DNA from: Siphonodentalium dalli
Taxonomy: Eukaryota; Mollusca; Scaphopoda; Gadilida; Siphonodentaliidae
Length of the DNA: 64,000 bases
Assembly: GCA_032622095.1 (NCBI GenBank)
Contig: CP136061.1
Location: forward strand, 117,130,754 to 117,194,753
Direction: 5' to 3'
The position numbers were made by a program, and so were the translations under genes. The notes below the pieces were generated by a model. The model was not told where the DNA came from. It searched no databases and saw only the letters and a list, made by a program, of their open reading frames with translations. This document shows, piece by piece, positions 1 through 11,355 of this stretch. How positions within the stretch are numbered: position 1 is the first letter of the stretch; each line of letters begins with the position of its first letter.

Positions 1-600
1 TCATCTAGAAATGATACACCAAATCATATTAAATAAAAGGTCGACCGACCACAATGTCCCTGGAGACGGTGGCTAACTGAAGGATTGGATATGTCCGGAA
101 TAAATGTCATCATCCGGAAACCTCAAATGTTGAAAATCAAGAAAATTCGTCAAACTAGGGGCCATAATTGCGGTAGAAAAGATCGGATAAGTCTGGTTTT
201 CGAATTTTTTTTAAATAGCTCTTACGCAAAACATTGTTAAAATCGGTTAATATTTGTTCAAGTTATTGCGCTAACGAGCTAGAAAAGTCGGCAAAAATGA
301 CAAGAACTCGACAAAAATGGTTCCAACCAAACTCAGAATTGCAGGTTCCAACGATGTTTAATATCTGTGCCAAATTAAAAAAAAAAATGACTAGAAAATG
401 ACGGAATATGTACACAGGCTCGGGCTAAAGTTGGGTCCCAGGATGTATGATGCTATGTCAAAAATGTTTTCTATTAAATATGTATGGCAGTGTGCGTTTT
501 AGTCATGGTTTGGACGATGAACCCATTTCTTTGTGATAGATGCCAAGATTAATCAATTAATTTCCAATTGAGTTAAAGGGAGGTAAAAGCTATTCTGCAT
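1..600. other. No gene or repeat recognised
   Basis: This AT-rich stretch has no reading frame resembling a known protein. I see no tandem or inverted structure in it beyond short homopolymer runs. Confidence 0.5.
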
Positions 601-608
601 CATAAGTT

Positions 609-868
609 TCAAGATCTATCCAAGTAGACCCACGGAGCGTCGATAAACCTAGCGGTATTTTCAATTAGGAGATTCATTTCAACAGAACATTGTGTGTCAG
701 TATCTATAGAGTTATTTTTAATCACCTCTCCAATTCTGTTCGCTGCCACCAGTCTCATAAGATTAATATATGGATTTCCAGAACAACAGGTGCGCCTTGG
801 GTGGTAAAAGCCTTTTGTAGTTATCACATTGAGTGCTTCTTTCAACGGTTTACATTTCAACATCCGGA
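609..868 (-). CDS. Possible terminal exon of an unidentified protein
   Basis: On the minus strand an open frame runs from a plausible splice acceptor (a CAACAG just upstream of about 868) to a stop at 609. It contains TKGFYHPRRTCC, then YINLMRLV, an ENTARF segment and a PWVYLD end. I do not recognise the family. The best argument that it is, or was, coding is that two other places in the window encode related peptides. At about 5790-5870 (plus) there is TKG, a Tyr-Cys-Pro step, HTCC and LMRLV; at about 5340-5405 (plus) there is RHTCC followed by MRLV. The conserved Cys-Cys and MRLV blocks sit at the same spacing in all three. The stretch upstream of 868 in the same frame starts at an ATG at 908 but is probably intron. 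This could be a real 3' exon of a gene extending beyond 908 on the minus strand, or an exon-derived repeat. No function is proposed. Confidence 0.35.
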
Positions 869-909
869 TCCCCTTCCTGTTGAAACTTTGACGAGGGACA
901 CATGCCAAT

Positions 910-1715
910 CGATATAGGTATCGCTGGGCATGTATAGAAAAGGCTGAAATATAGCTCCAGTCTTATAATTGATGCTACGTACACAGAATGACAATGCTTT
1001 CATGAAATTCCTATCCGATTGATTATTACAATACAAATTGGCATTGTCTTGGAGAATGACTATATACATATATTGCATATTTTGGTTATAAATGTTGGAA
1101 TCGTTGTCCGACTTAAGTTGGCTGAATATTAGGCACAAATAAATTGCTAGTTTTCCGGATGACATCCTGTCTGAGTGTAAACAAGAAATCAAGACTGTCA
1201 CCATATAATCAACTTGTTTTATAGTATTAGTGTATACTTAATGCAGATATAAACAAATAAAAATACCGTATACATGAAGATGTTGTCCGTGTGGGATGAG
1301 GTGTGTTGACAATTAATTTGGAAAAGCCGCGCCACCTCATACATGTACTATAGGCTATAGTCCCGGCTTTGGCCAATGGGTCGATAGTCGGTGTGATTAT
1401 ACAGAGCGTTTAGGATTTCAAGTGGGTTTCACTGATCTCATCGTGGTATACCTGCCAGTATCTTGGGTTCTGGGACTTCTCTTCCCGATATCGTGACGTC
1501 GTATCGTTTATACCACTATATAGACATAGCAGAAAATCGCCACCATCTGCTCCTCTGGTATTTAAACAATTAAATCGACAATATGGATAGAGAAAACCCA
1601 GATCCATCAGGACCTAAAACTCTTACGTATTTTCAACAACAGACTGGGAGATGTTACAAAAAAACAAAGAAATGTTTTTGAAAACCGTTTCGCAGCCCAT
1701 AACATGATTACGTAG
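910..1715. other. No gene or repeat recognised
   Basis: The longest minus-strand frame here (857-1204) overlaps the exon-like unit in another frame and has no recognisable domain. If the unit at 609-868 is an exon, this stretch could be its upstream intron. Confidence 0.4.
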
Positions 1716-1721
1716 CTAGAA

Positions 1722-2440
1722 GCATGGCGGCCTCCCGGGAATCCTTGCATTTGCATGCGGTGCCACTCGGTGGGCGTCAACGGGACAGGGACGCAACCAT
1801 ATAACCCCTTCCAAATGTTCGATAATTGGGCTGAAGTTGTGCACGGAGCTCAACATTGCAATTTTTGTTGCTAAATCGGCTGCGTGGCCAGAACCATTGC
1901 AGTCACAAGGGAATCCTTCCGTGTATATATATGGTCGTGCCCCTGTCATATATAAGATGCCCGCTCGGTGGCACCGCACGGCAATGCCAGGATTCCAGGG
2001 TGGCCGCCATGGTTCTGGCTACGCAGCCGATTTAGTAACAAAACGTGCTATTTGGTCTCCATGCACGACTTCAGACCAATTTTCGAATATTTTGAAGGGG
2101 CTATATAGTCACGTCCCTGTCCTATAGATGCCCGCTGGGTGGCACCGCACGAAAATGCAAGAATTCCCGGGTGGCCGCCATGGATCTGGCCACGCAGCCG
2201 ATTTAGTATCAAAAGGGGCTATTTTGACACTCCATGCACGACTTCAGCCCTATTTTCGAAAATATGGAACGGGTTATATGGTTGCCTCCCTGTCCTATAT
2301 AGATGCCCGCTGTGCGGCACCGCACGAGAATTCAGTCCCTTGTGACTGCCATGGTGCTGACCACGCAGCCGATTTTGCAACAAAAAGTGCAATGTTGAGG
2401 TCCATGCGCGATACATATATCATATTTTTATTAAGGTAAA
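1722..2440. repeat. Tandem array of ~175-200-bp units, first unit inverted
   Basis: Three units lie on the plus strand, beginning near 1960, 2128 and 2304. Each starts ATGCCCGCT, followed by GGTGGCACCGCACG or a variant, a GGCCGCCATGG step, ACGCAGCCGATTT and CATGCACGACTTCAG. A further unit occupies about 1725-1925 in reverse orientation, so the array is head-to-head around 1930-1960. The units contain short open frames that are a by-product of the repeat. No coding gene is supported. Confidence 0.75.
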
Positions 2441-2509
2441 ATGATCACGAAACCGTTGGGGTTAAACAAAATTAATAATGATTTCCATATTACTACGGGA
2501 CATTTACTA

Positions 2510-3340
2510 GGGTTGGGGCAACTGTTCAAAAACTGGTTCCTTGTATACTTTTTAGTAGAAGCATGGCATGCATATTTTCAACATCGAAATTGCACTCTAT
2601 TCCAATGTTTTAATGTCACGTGATCTCCAAATCCAAGATGGCTGCCATCTTAAGCAAAAATCAGGATATTTTAGAGGATTTTTGTGCATGTTTTTGACCA
2701 AATCTACCCCAAATAGCCGCCATATATCCCCAAATCATCCGGTTCACTTGCCTTTATTGTTTACTGGTTCAGTCGAAACAGCAGATGTGCTCAGGAAGGT
2801 TGGAGTTAACATTGTGGGTTGTTTAACTCAGACAAAATATAGATTTATAACATTGTACGCAAGACCCGATATAGTTGAAAACGGTCATTGTTCATTTTGC
2901 CGTTATAGCTGTATGGCTAGTTAACCTTCATCAATTTTGTTCTAACTCTATGGTTAATTGACATTCATCAAACACCTTAAAGACAATACAAGGAATGAAA
3001 TAGATTTCACTATGATGTTGGTGTGATTTAATGTGGTTTAATGTCACGTGACCTCTATGGTTGTCAGATAAAATATAGATTTATAACATTGTACGCAAGA
3101 CCCGATATAGTTGAAAACGGTCATTGTTCATTTTGCCGTTAGAGCTGTATGGCTCGTTAACCTTAATAAATTTTGTTCTATCTCTAACTCTATGGTTAAT
3201 TAACATTCATCAAACACCTTAAAGACAATACAAGGAATGAAATAGATTTCACTAGTGTGGGGGCAACTGTTCAAAAACTGGTTCCTTGTATACTTTTCTT
3301 AGTAGCAGCATGTCATGTTCATTTTCAACATCAGGATGGG
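2510..3340. repeat. Segmental duplication with three shared blocks
   Basis: Three blocks occur twice in direct orientation. 2510-2585 matches 3258-3332 and shares GGGGCAACTGTTCAAAAACT. 2832-2920 matches 3066-3155 and shares a GTACGCAAGACCCGATATAG core. 2922-3012 matches 3159-3255 and shares AAACACCTTAAAGACAATAC. The copies are close by eye and mostly differ by small indels. No protein is encoded. Confidence 0.75.
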
Positions 3341-3375
3341 TTGTGCTAAATAATTGGACTCTATTGTCAATCGAC

Positions 3376-3790
3376 TAATGTAATGTACAGCATAAGAAAC
3401 TTATCTGATATCCAAGTATTAAGAATAAAGTTATTCACCACCCCGCCAACCCACCAACCAATACATAATTTCAGATCGCAGATTTTTATTCGCAATTCGA
3501 CTTCCAGTTCTATGAAATGATTGTTTATGAATGAAGGATCGTCTAATCAAATACAAAAAGTTAGAAACGTATCTACGTCGGAGTTTAAAGACCAATGTTA
3601 TTCGCCACCCCAAGTTTGAAGAATACAGTTATTCGCCACCCCCACCCAATTCAGATCGAAGATATTTGTTTGCAATTCCAGTTCTAAAAATGATTGTTTT
3701 TGATTAAAGGATTATCTAATATTATGCACAAAATAACAAACTCATATGGCATCCAAGTATTGAGAATAAAGTTATTCGATTCCACACATT
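3376..3790 (+). repeat. Diverged direct duplication of ~200 bp
   Basis: The block with AAGTATTAAGAATAAAGTTA, a Cys-Cys-like CCACCCC run, TTCAGATCG and AATGATTGTTT occurs at about 3405-3545 and again at 3610-3720. A third partial start lies at about 3755-3778. Spacing is about 200 bp. No coding potential is evident. Confidence 0.6.
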
Positions 3791-5290
3791 TAAAATCGGA
3801 TGGTGGTCATGTCATTCCCATGTATGGATTTTGTCTTGGAGAGATCAACAGGATGTTAACGACAAATATAACTGCACTGTGGTTCCCCGTCTGCATTTAA
3901 ATCGTCAACACACCTCTGTAACTGGCTGAACCAGTTTTCATTGTTTTCAAAAATAAAACCACGTTCGATACTAAGTCCCCGGAAGACTGCTAATTTCTGA
4001 AGTTGTCATATATTACAATCCTACCCCAACAGCGTGAATAACCGGGACAATTGTGTCCTCAAGAACAAAAAAACATTGCAGGAGGGCAGTCTTCGATTTT
4101 TTATTGGTTATGGCACAGTATGGTGTGGACGGCTGTTTCCTAAGTGTTGCAAGTGACACGTTAACGGCTACTCTTTTGGCGGCGATCAGTAGACACAAAA
4201 CAATAAACAAATGTGCTCGTTACAACTTGTTCTATCTAGTTACTTAACCCACAACAGCGGTTCTGGGGTTAGGACGAAAAATTGCGAACGGACGGACGGA
4301 TAGATAGACAGATCTCATACTATGTCTATATAAACATACATGTAAACACACCAACTTTTGTCTTTTCGGGTAAAGCATCTTGCGGAAAACCACAAACAAA
4401 GTGGTGAAACTCGCGTCGAGAGACATGCCCTTTGGCAGATTTGTTTAAACGCAGAATAAGAATGGATTAGTGGTCCATGAGCGATACTTGTTTCTCAATG
4501 AATACATATCGCTCGCGATAATTTATGGCGTGTCAATAAGCGTTTTATCGGCCTGCACATTGTTCTGATTGGTAACAAGGTAGTTTGACTGCATGTTCAT
4601 ACCATCGAATAGAGTTATCAACTAAATGACAACTGAACGACAAGATGCGCCCTTTGACCACCAATGTAGGTCTAAAACCAGGTTTAACTCGGATGTTTAA
4701 ACTGGAGATGATGACTCCGGCCTATATGTTCAAACATAAAACCCAACATAATAATTTTGCATATATACATAATAACTGCTAGTATACAATTTATATGCAT
4801 ACGTACAAAATGAAGCACGTAACAAATACTGCTCAGTTGTATGTATTTGATTGTATATATATCGATTATAACATGTCATACAAGTGGGTTTATTCATAGG
4901 CCATGTTAAGTGATACATGTTTATCTGGCTGGTATATATATATATATGACATGCACCACGGATACCAACCAAACATTTGGTGAAACATTTTGTCGCCATC
5001 AAATTGTTTCCATCAAATTTTCGTTCGATTCAGGGGTGTGAGAAGGGAGGGGTACACACGCTATTACAAGTACTTATAATTTATGTGCACATGACAATGG
5101 TCCGGTTTTAGTCTGAACATGTCATACCGTTACTTTCAGACTTTAAGTTGTAAACGTATTGTCTGTATGTGTATGTAGCCTTAACGATAGGAGTAGAGGC
5201 AATTTGAGCCTCACTGCCACATATTCACGATCACCTATATTGACTGGCTAATGTCGCTTTTTACCGATCCAGCAGGAAGAGAACTTTTAA
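3790..5290. other. No gene recognised; minor simple repeats
   Basis: Only short frames without recognisable domains are present. A small GGAC/GATA-type run lies at about 4290-4312 and an AT-rich run at about 4935-4947. Confidence 0.4.
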
Positions 5291-6190
5291 TGTTTAATTG
5301 AAAAACTTTGAATAAATAACTCGACACGACAAACACAAAGGGCGCTTACTACCTCCAAGACACACCTGTTGTGCTGTGATGTTGTATATCGCTCATATGA
5401 GGTTGGTGGCCTTTTGTTATGGCTCGATTATCGTGACAGGTCAGATTTGGAGAGTGGTCCAAAATTAGCCTTTAGTTTATCAAACAACGTTCTATTGAAA
5501 TTAAATTTCTATGGGAAATACCATAATGCCTATCGAAGCTCTCCAGGTCTACCTTGATAATGACTTTGCTTAGAATAAACTAGAACAATAAACCGTTAAA
5601 TTTGCGAAACACAATGACAATTAAATTTTCTAGAAGGATGTAACCTTTATGTCTTTTGCAAAGAAACTGGCTGATATTGACCACTTTTACACACTAATTG
5701 GTTCATTATTCTAACATCAGATCCAAGACTAACAACTCGCAAACTCTAAAATATTTAAAAAGAACGTTGAATGAGTTACTAAACACGACAAGCACAAAGG
5801 GCGTTTACTGTCCAATACATACCTGTTGTTTTGTGATGTTGTATATGTCTCTTATGAGACTGGTGCCCTTTTTGTCGCTGGATTATCATGAGAGATCAGA
5901 ATTGTAGAGGGGTCCATAATTAGCCGTTGGTTTATCAAACAACGTTCTATTGACATTAACGTTCTATAGGAAAGGCCATTGTACTCATAGAAGCTCTCCA
6001 AATCTACTTGGAAAATTGCTTTGTCTGGAATAGACTAGAAGATTAAACGGTGAAATTTGCGCACAATGGCATTCAAATTTCGAGAAGGATGTAGGCTTAC
6101 GTCTTTAGCAAAGAAACTGGCTAATATTGACCACTTTTACAAACTAATTGGTTGATCGTTCTAACGTCCGAACGAGTTATTCATGAACGC
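5290..6190 (+). repeat. Direct duplication, ~460-bp spacing, exon-derived
   Basis: Blocks 5297-5720 and 5760-6180 align along their length. Shared anchors include ACACGACAA, CACAAAGGGCG, ACCTGTTGT, TGTGATGTTGTATAT, TTATCAAACAACGTTCTATT and AAAGAAACTGGCT. Part of each copy, translated on the plus strand, gives a peptide related to the exon-like unit at 609-868 on the minus strand (a Thr-Cys-Cys block followed by MRLV). The copies therefore appear to derive from the same coding-type sequence. Both are interrupted by stops. Confidence 0.75.
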
Positions 6191-6439
6191 TAACACATTT
6201 GACGAATATGGCACTGCATGAGCATCCATGTATGCATTTCCAATGGCCTAGCGTCCAATTAGAACATTAACATAAAACGGATTTAGTGGTAAGCTAATAT
6301 ATATGTCGGAAGTTACTTCAATGTTCATTAAATATTATGATTATGTATATATATCCACAGGTTTATAATTATGATGACTAGTACACTTGCTTGAATACAT
6401 AATGCTATCATGAGAATGAGTATCGATGAGCATGCCAAG

Positions 6440-6856
6440 CACAATTAGTTGTCATCGATAGCAACATCCAGTAAATTCGCATCTTATCGTATTATCAAGA
6501 CCTCATTTGAACGAGAAAGTTACCTATCAATAACAAACCACAGAGTCATGCAAAGCATCCTTCTTTTCCGAACGAGGAACCATAGACTCTCAATAGAATA
6601 TGGCACGTGGACCAATGCCCCATATTCGGATAGATTATGTGCCCTCTGCAACTCAGAAATATGCGACGAGTATCATGTAATCCTTAAATGTATTGAATCC
6701 CAAGACATACGCGTACAATACCTGGGACCATACTATTATCGGAGACCAAACGCTAACAAGTTAGCAGCACTATTCAATAACCACAACAGAAAAATTACCA
6801 AGAATCTCAGTTTTTATAAAAAAAAGGTCATTGATATATTTCGGAACTCTTGAGGC
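6440..6856 (+). mobile_element. Non-LTR retrotransposon fragment: C-terminal zinc-finger end
   Basis: This open frame of 134 codons (6449-6853) matches the extreme C-terminus of LINE-type polyproteins of marine invertebrates. It shows a YRIIKTSF segment, a helix rich in Arg and His, and a TRNHRLSIEYGTW segment. The hallmark C-x2-C ... H-x4-C motif (LCALCN, then DEYHVILKC) follows, then a basic tail ending at a stop. The endonuclease and reverse transcriptase are absent upstream, so it is a 5'-truncated copy, as is common for LINEs. Its family differs from the LINEs at 10320 and 42751. Nothing suggests it is active or domesticated. Confidence 0.8.
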
Positions 6857-7800
6857 TACATTTTCGGACAAACATGTAACCCCCTTCAAAATATACCGTT
6901 ATAAAATACTTGTTTCTTACACATGTACCAACATTTTATGAAGAAGGACCCCAACACCAATACAATAGTTTATGGCTGCAGATGGGCTTATTTGATAAGC
7001 ACAACAAGTAATACAATCTGATTCATCTTGAGGCTTAATCACTTAAACCATTCAAAATCCATATCCATTGACCGAACACGCAACCATTACGCCGAAATTA
7101 ATAACAATAACCCTATATATCTATCAGGCAAAATATAAATAGAAAAAGAAGCATCTTTCCCTTCCCGCGCTCTCTCTCCATTCTCCATCTATATACCTTG
7201 TCTTTCACTCTATATTATCTCTCTCTCTCTACGTCTGTCTTACATATAATGTTTGTGTTCTATTGAAATAGTGTTCAACTATCCTTTCCCAGTGTTCAGT
7301 CAGTCGAATTTTTCAAAGCAGTCAATCAGAAACAAAAGGCCCATTGCCAATGTCGTTATCGCGATATATAACTTGAACAAACGTCGACCGATTTGATGTG
7401 TAGTTGATAAACGGATTTTTCATAGCAACATCTCGGTCGTTCTCGCAAAGCGGATGTTTTACCTGAGATATGGATTTTAAATTGTGTACTTGAGTAATCC
7501 CAGGCCGACAACTTTAAAGCACTTCAACTAAACTGATCCCTGTTCTACGACAATATCTGGAAATAAATAAAAACATCGATGCTCAACTGTTGTTAAATAT
7601 ATATTATTATTTTTATTGGCGTACAAGCGTCCTATTACCATACTGTTGGGGATAGCATTTTGAATCTACCCATATATAAAATTTATATGTTCTTACAAGT
7701 ATATGACCAAATCAAAATAGATGCACAGCGAACAACTTTTATGAGGTTTCTGGTCATTAGCAATACATAATGGATAGAGTATGAAAAACAACAGGTGATT
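6857..7800. other. No gene; probable LINE 3' tail and CT-rich run
   Basis: The first few hundred bases may be the 3' untranslated part of the LINE fragment ending at 6856. A CTCTCTC-rich pyrimidine patch lies at about 7160-7225. Confidence 0.35.
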
Positions 7801-7910
7801 CACCAAAATGGTTGCCATGCCAACGGTGTACGTTATTCGGATCATATTTTATCCCCTTAAAATTGACGATTGTGTCCTCTTTCCACCCAACTAATGGTGT
7901 GGCCATTGTC
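7800..7910. repeat. Dispersed repeat copy related to 10196-10345
   Basis: Both places share AAA(A/C)GGTTGCCATG and then, after roughly 70-110 bp, ACGATTGTGTC followed by a TCCACCC/TCCGCCCC step. This indicates a dispersed repeat in direct orientation. Its class is unknown. Confidence 0.45.
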
Positions 7911-8493
7911 TATCGGGAAGAGCAATTTCTAAGTTTAAGGGTCGCCAATTGGCCTGGTCACATGTTTCGTAAAATCTCTCACACAAGTAATAATCAGCAT
8001 ATGGATAAGATATGTGTCTAAAAATAAAGGCTATGATCTCCAGAATGTAACAGAATATCAATATGATGCAATAAATTGAGAAAGGTTCCTCATAAAGACA
8101 AATAATAGCACATGAAGTGATAAAACACTTGACCTTTCATAGTCACCTTGACTCTTGAGATCAGTGCTGGAGGTTCGTCTTGGAGAATGTATGCATGCAA
8201 GTATTATTATATAACCATATCCACCAACAAGTCCACCGTTGTCACTAAACTAATTCACATATGATCATTTTCCAGAATTCTCAGAAACCACATACTGTTG
8301 CTATGGTTATGCCATTTTTTAGGCTACTAATCGATAAGAAGCTTATCAACAATGGTTTCCAATGTCTCCAGTATATGGGATTTACGATTAACTACATTGC
8401 ACGAAATCCCCAATTTTGTTTACGAAACCCATTTTTTTATACAAATGACAGGCTACTATGAAGAAAGTTGGAGTGTGACATGGACCGATCTTT

Positions 8494-8832
8494 CTGGAGC
8501 ATCCGGGGCCTCGGTGGCTCAATCGGTTAGGGGTACAACTCCAAGCCGTTTCGCCCTCCAGCGCTGGCGATAAGGGTTCAAATCCTCATGTTTCCGTCGT
8601 GGACTTTGTAGCTAGAAATCGTTATCTGGTGGAGATACCAGTTACTCGCCGATGGCCGGTGGTTTGCGGCGCATGGTTGACGAGTTTATCAGCCATTGAA
8701 ATCACTGTTAGATTAGTCGCAAGTGTGCGGTTTCCTCCACCACTAAAACTGGCAATGTCGTGATATGGCCTTAGTTGCTAAAGCGACAATAAACCCCAAT
8801 CAATCAATCAATCAATCAATCCTGGAGCATCC
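8494..8832 (+). mobile_element. tRNA-derived SINE with perfect 11-bp target duplication
   Basis: The insertion is bounded by identical CTGGAGCATCC copies at 8494-8504 and 8822-8832, so the element is 8505-8821 (317 bp). The head is tRNA-like. An A-box-like GTGGCTCAATCGGTTAGGG lies near 8513 and a B-box GGTTCAAATCC at 8575-8585, giving an internal RNA polymerase III promoter. The body contains a CGGTTTCCTCCACC step like the conserved 3' half of molluscan SINEs. The tail is (CAAT)n at about 8800-8821. The intact target duplication suggests a fairly young copy. SINEs encode no protein and depend on a partner LINE, which I cannot identify here. Confidence 0.9.
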
Positions 8833-8942
8833 AAAGGTTGCCAAGAACTATTGCGACGTGGTTGCAAGAATGGATGCAAAAACAATTGCAAATTTTCGAG
8901 GGCATCATTACGCTGTACTGCTCTATGCAGTTGCAATTGCAA

Positions 8943-9104
8943 ATACAGTAATGCCCTAAGTAATCGACCCCTTAACCACATCAGAATTATGGGTAATTTT
9001 CAGGATTTAGTCGGAAATAAATATCCATATTTCCGACTAAATCCTGAAAGTTACCCATAATTCTGCTGTGGTTAGGATGTCGATTACATAAGGCGTTACT
9101 GCAA
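8943..9104. mobile_element. Foldback MITE with ~76-bp arms
   Basis: The left arm (8943-9018) and right arm (9029-9104) are reverse complements with few mismatches around a 10-bp spacer. The arms carry TAATCGACCCCTTAAC near their outer part, which is also the terminal inverted repeat of the element at 47231-47721. The transcript would form a long hairpin. The element encodes no protein. Confidence 0.85.
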
Positions 9105-9109
9105 GTGTT

Positions 9110-10190
9110 GCCAAAAGTGACATGTATGCAAGTTTTTCCAACTCTTTAGGGTGCGTTAACACAACTAGCAGAATTGACTGGCGATTTGTCATGAATTATT
9201 CATACTTGACTATCCATTGCACATTATTGAATGCCACTTATCGCAGAATGAGTGTCTTCGACTGTTTTATCCTATATTGGAGCGGCGAAATGCCACGAGT
9301 TATTGCATGATTGATTCTCATAATATATTAGAATCAATTTGTTTAGCACACTTAAGTTGTGTAACAACTATATAGGGAATTACATATATCTCACGATATT
9401 GCTATTGTAAATGTAAGCAATTCATATCATACATTGTCGCACATAATTCGCACCTACGCTCGTAATAAAAACATTTGCTTACCTCTATTTTGAAGAATTA
9501 TAGCTAATATCATAAATATGTAAACTTTGCGGTACTTGTATGTTGCGTATATAATACAACAATGATTAGCAGCTTGTCAAATTGTGAGTAAGTGTTATTA
9601 TAGCTGCACAAAGGTAATCGGGTAGCTCCATAGCAACGGTTGCCAAGCAGTTTTGTACCAGACCAATATTGTCCACACACACTCGCTAAAATGATATGAT
9701 ATAAAGTTAACGCGGAAGATTGTCATAATCAACTTTCAGATAGTTTTATATCATAGAAATGCTTCTCGTGTCATTGTAACCATCAATTATAGTAATCAAA
9801 ACAAACAACCCATTGTTTATTTTTGCATTATATTTACGCTACTCCATCATCTTCTGGCCTATAATTTTCTTTTGCACTCCTTAGAATTGTTATATATATA
9901 CAGAGTGATTTATCAGTTTATATTTTCTTGTCAAAGTACATTTTATAATAAAAAATATACACACATCTCAATAAAATGTCGATACACGCAGCCAATAATA
10001 GGGACTTTCAAACAAATGGCGGCCATTTTATCCGCCATTTTGATTCTACCCAACTATAACGGACACACGAGTCAATGGATATATAGCCTGATCCCTTTTC
10101 AGTACAAATAGGTACATAAAACATTGTTTTTCGATCAGAAACTGAGTCATAACGATGCATACTTGTTGGGATTGAGAGAAAAACAAGAGT
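9110..10190. other. No gene recognised
   Basis: This is AT-rich sequence without a convincing frame. A small dyad with GGCGGCCATTTTATCCGCCATTTT lies at about 10018-10041, in two shorter blocks. Confidence 0.4.
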
Positions 10191-10195
10191 TGTTG

Positions 10196-10345
10196 TCAAA
10201 ACGGTTGCCATGGCAACCATGGGCATTCTCCAGCTTGGCATGATATCAAAAATGTCTTATTTTTATATGTAGTACATGCGTGTCAAGTTTGGTGCTTTTA
10301 CCATAAAATGCACGATTGTGTCATCTATCCGCCCCACTATAACCT
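10196..10345. repeat. Dispersed repeat copy related to 7800-7910
   Basis: It shares GGTTGCCATG and ACGATTGTGTC blocks with the copy at 7800-7910. Its end overlaps the 3' edge of the LINE fragment on the opposite strand. Confidence 0.45.
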
Positions 10346-10589
10346 GTGACGGAAGAAGCCGAGTTAAGTAGGCGGGGGCTTTGCTGTTTGCAATATCGTA
10401 AAATATACTCATTCGTTTAACATACCGCCTACTGTCCAGCTTCTCCCATCCGAGTTCAAAGAGCAACCTATCATGGGGGACCGATTTTGTACAACCTATA
10501 ACTATACGAGTGCACGGGCCACCCGAGCTGTCCGTCCCGGGTAAGAAGGAGAAGTGCTGACTCACTTGTGAGTACCGGTACCTCCTCAC
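10320..10589 (-). mobile_element. Non-LTR retrotransposon fragment: region after the reverse transcriptase
   Basis: The minus-strand frame (10263-10589) contains the pattern typical of CR1/Jockey-like polyproteins just after the reverse transcriptase. It reads IGCTKSVPHDRLLFELGW, then LDSRRYVKRMSIFYDIAN, then APAYLTRLLP. This is the usual 'I-T-x-K-x-x-x-H-x-x-L-x-x-E-x-G-W ... L-x-x-R-R-x-x-x-x-L-x-x-F-Y-K-I ... A-P-x-Y-L' string. No YADD catalytic box or endonuclease remains, so this is a short isolated piece. It belongs to a different lineage from the near full-length LINE at 42751-46930. Confidence 0.8.
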
Positions 10590-10599
10590 CCGTTTGTTA

Positions 10600-11340
10600 G
10601 AAAGTGAGTTATGCTGACATCTTGTGTTTTGTTTTGTTTTGTTTGTGTTTTATTTAAATCCAAACTGATAGAAAACACTGTCATTATGATATATTAATTA
10701 AATCCAGCGTCTCTCGCTGACAAATCGGTTTGTTGCTTAGTCGCCGATATTTGTGTCCCGAATCGAGAAGTAAATATTTACAATTGAGCGTATTGCTGGT
10801 GACGTTTTATATAAAGAGCTACGGCCGATTAGCTTGAGAATTTCTGCGATTTAGTAGATTGCTACATTCCTCCAGTTGGCATACTGCATGAATACTAACT
10901 TAAAAGTTTAACACACCCGAACAAGTCCATATTATGTCTTTAATTCATGACTGGAACCATCAAAAGGCATAACCTGAATTACTAATGACCATGTACAAGA
11001 CGGAGTCACTGAGTGGAGGGATAGTCGATTAATAAACCAATGGCCCTTCTGATCGTGTACAACAGTATGCTGATACGGGGAGAAAACTCCTGACTAGTGA
11101 CGCTACAACAACGGCAAGGAATATATGGGACATTGAGGCAGTACTATAACCTGTATATGAGACAGTTGTATGCAAACTGTACCCAACTTACCCGACAATG
11201 ACAATCCGGATACTTGCATCCCGGGAAATGTGCCATCCAGAACACTTCCACCAGGGTCCGCGCTGGACCGAAATTTACTTTTGCCAAATAATTTGCCAAA
11301 TAAAAATATTTTTTGCCAAAGTATTGGAGCAGATGCCAAA
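10600..11340. other. No gene recognised
   Basis: A (GTTTT)n-type run lies at about 10623-10650. The rest shows no frame of interest. It borders the 3' end of the TRIM-NHL pseudogene. Confidence 0.4.
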
Positions 11341-11355
11341 TGTTATCCCTGATAG

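Noticed and set aside
8505-8590. Functional tRNA gene
   Set aside because: The A and B boxes belong to a SINE. The sequence lacks a full cloverleaf and is bounded by a SINE target duplication.
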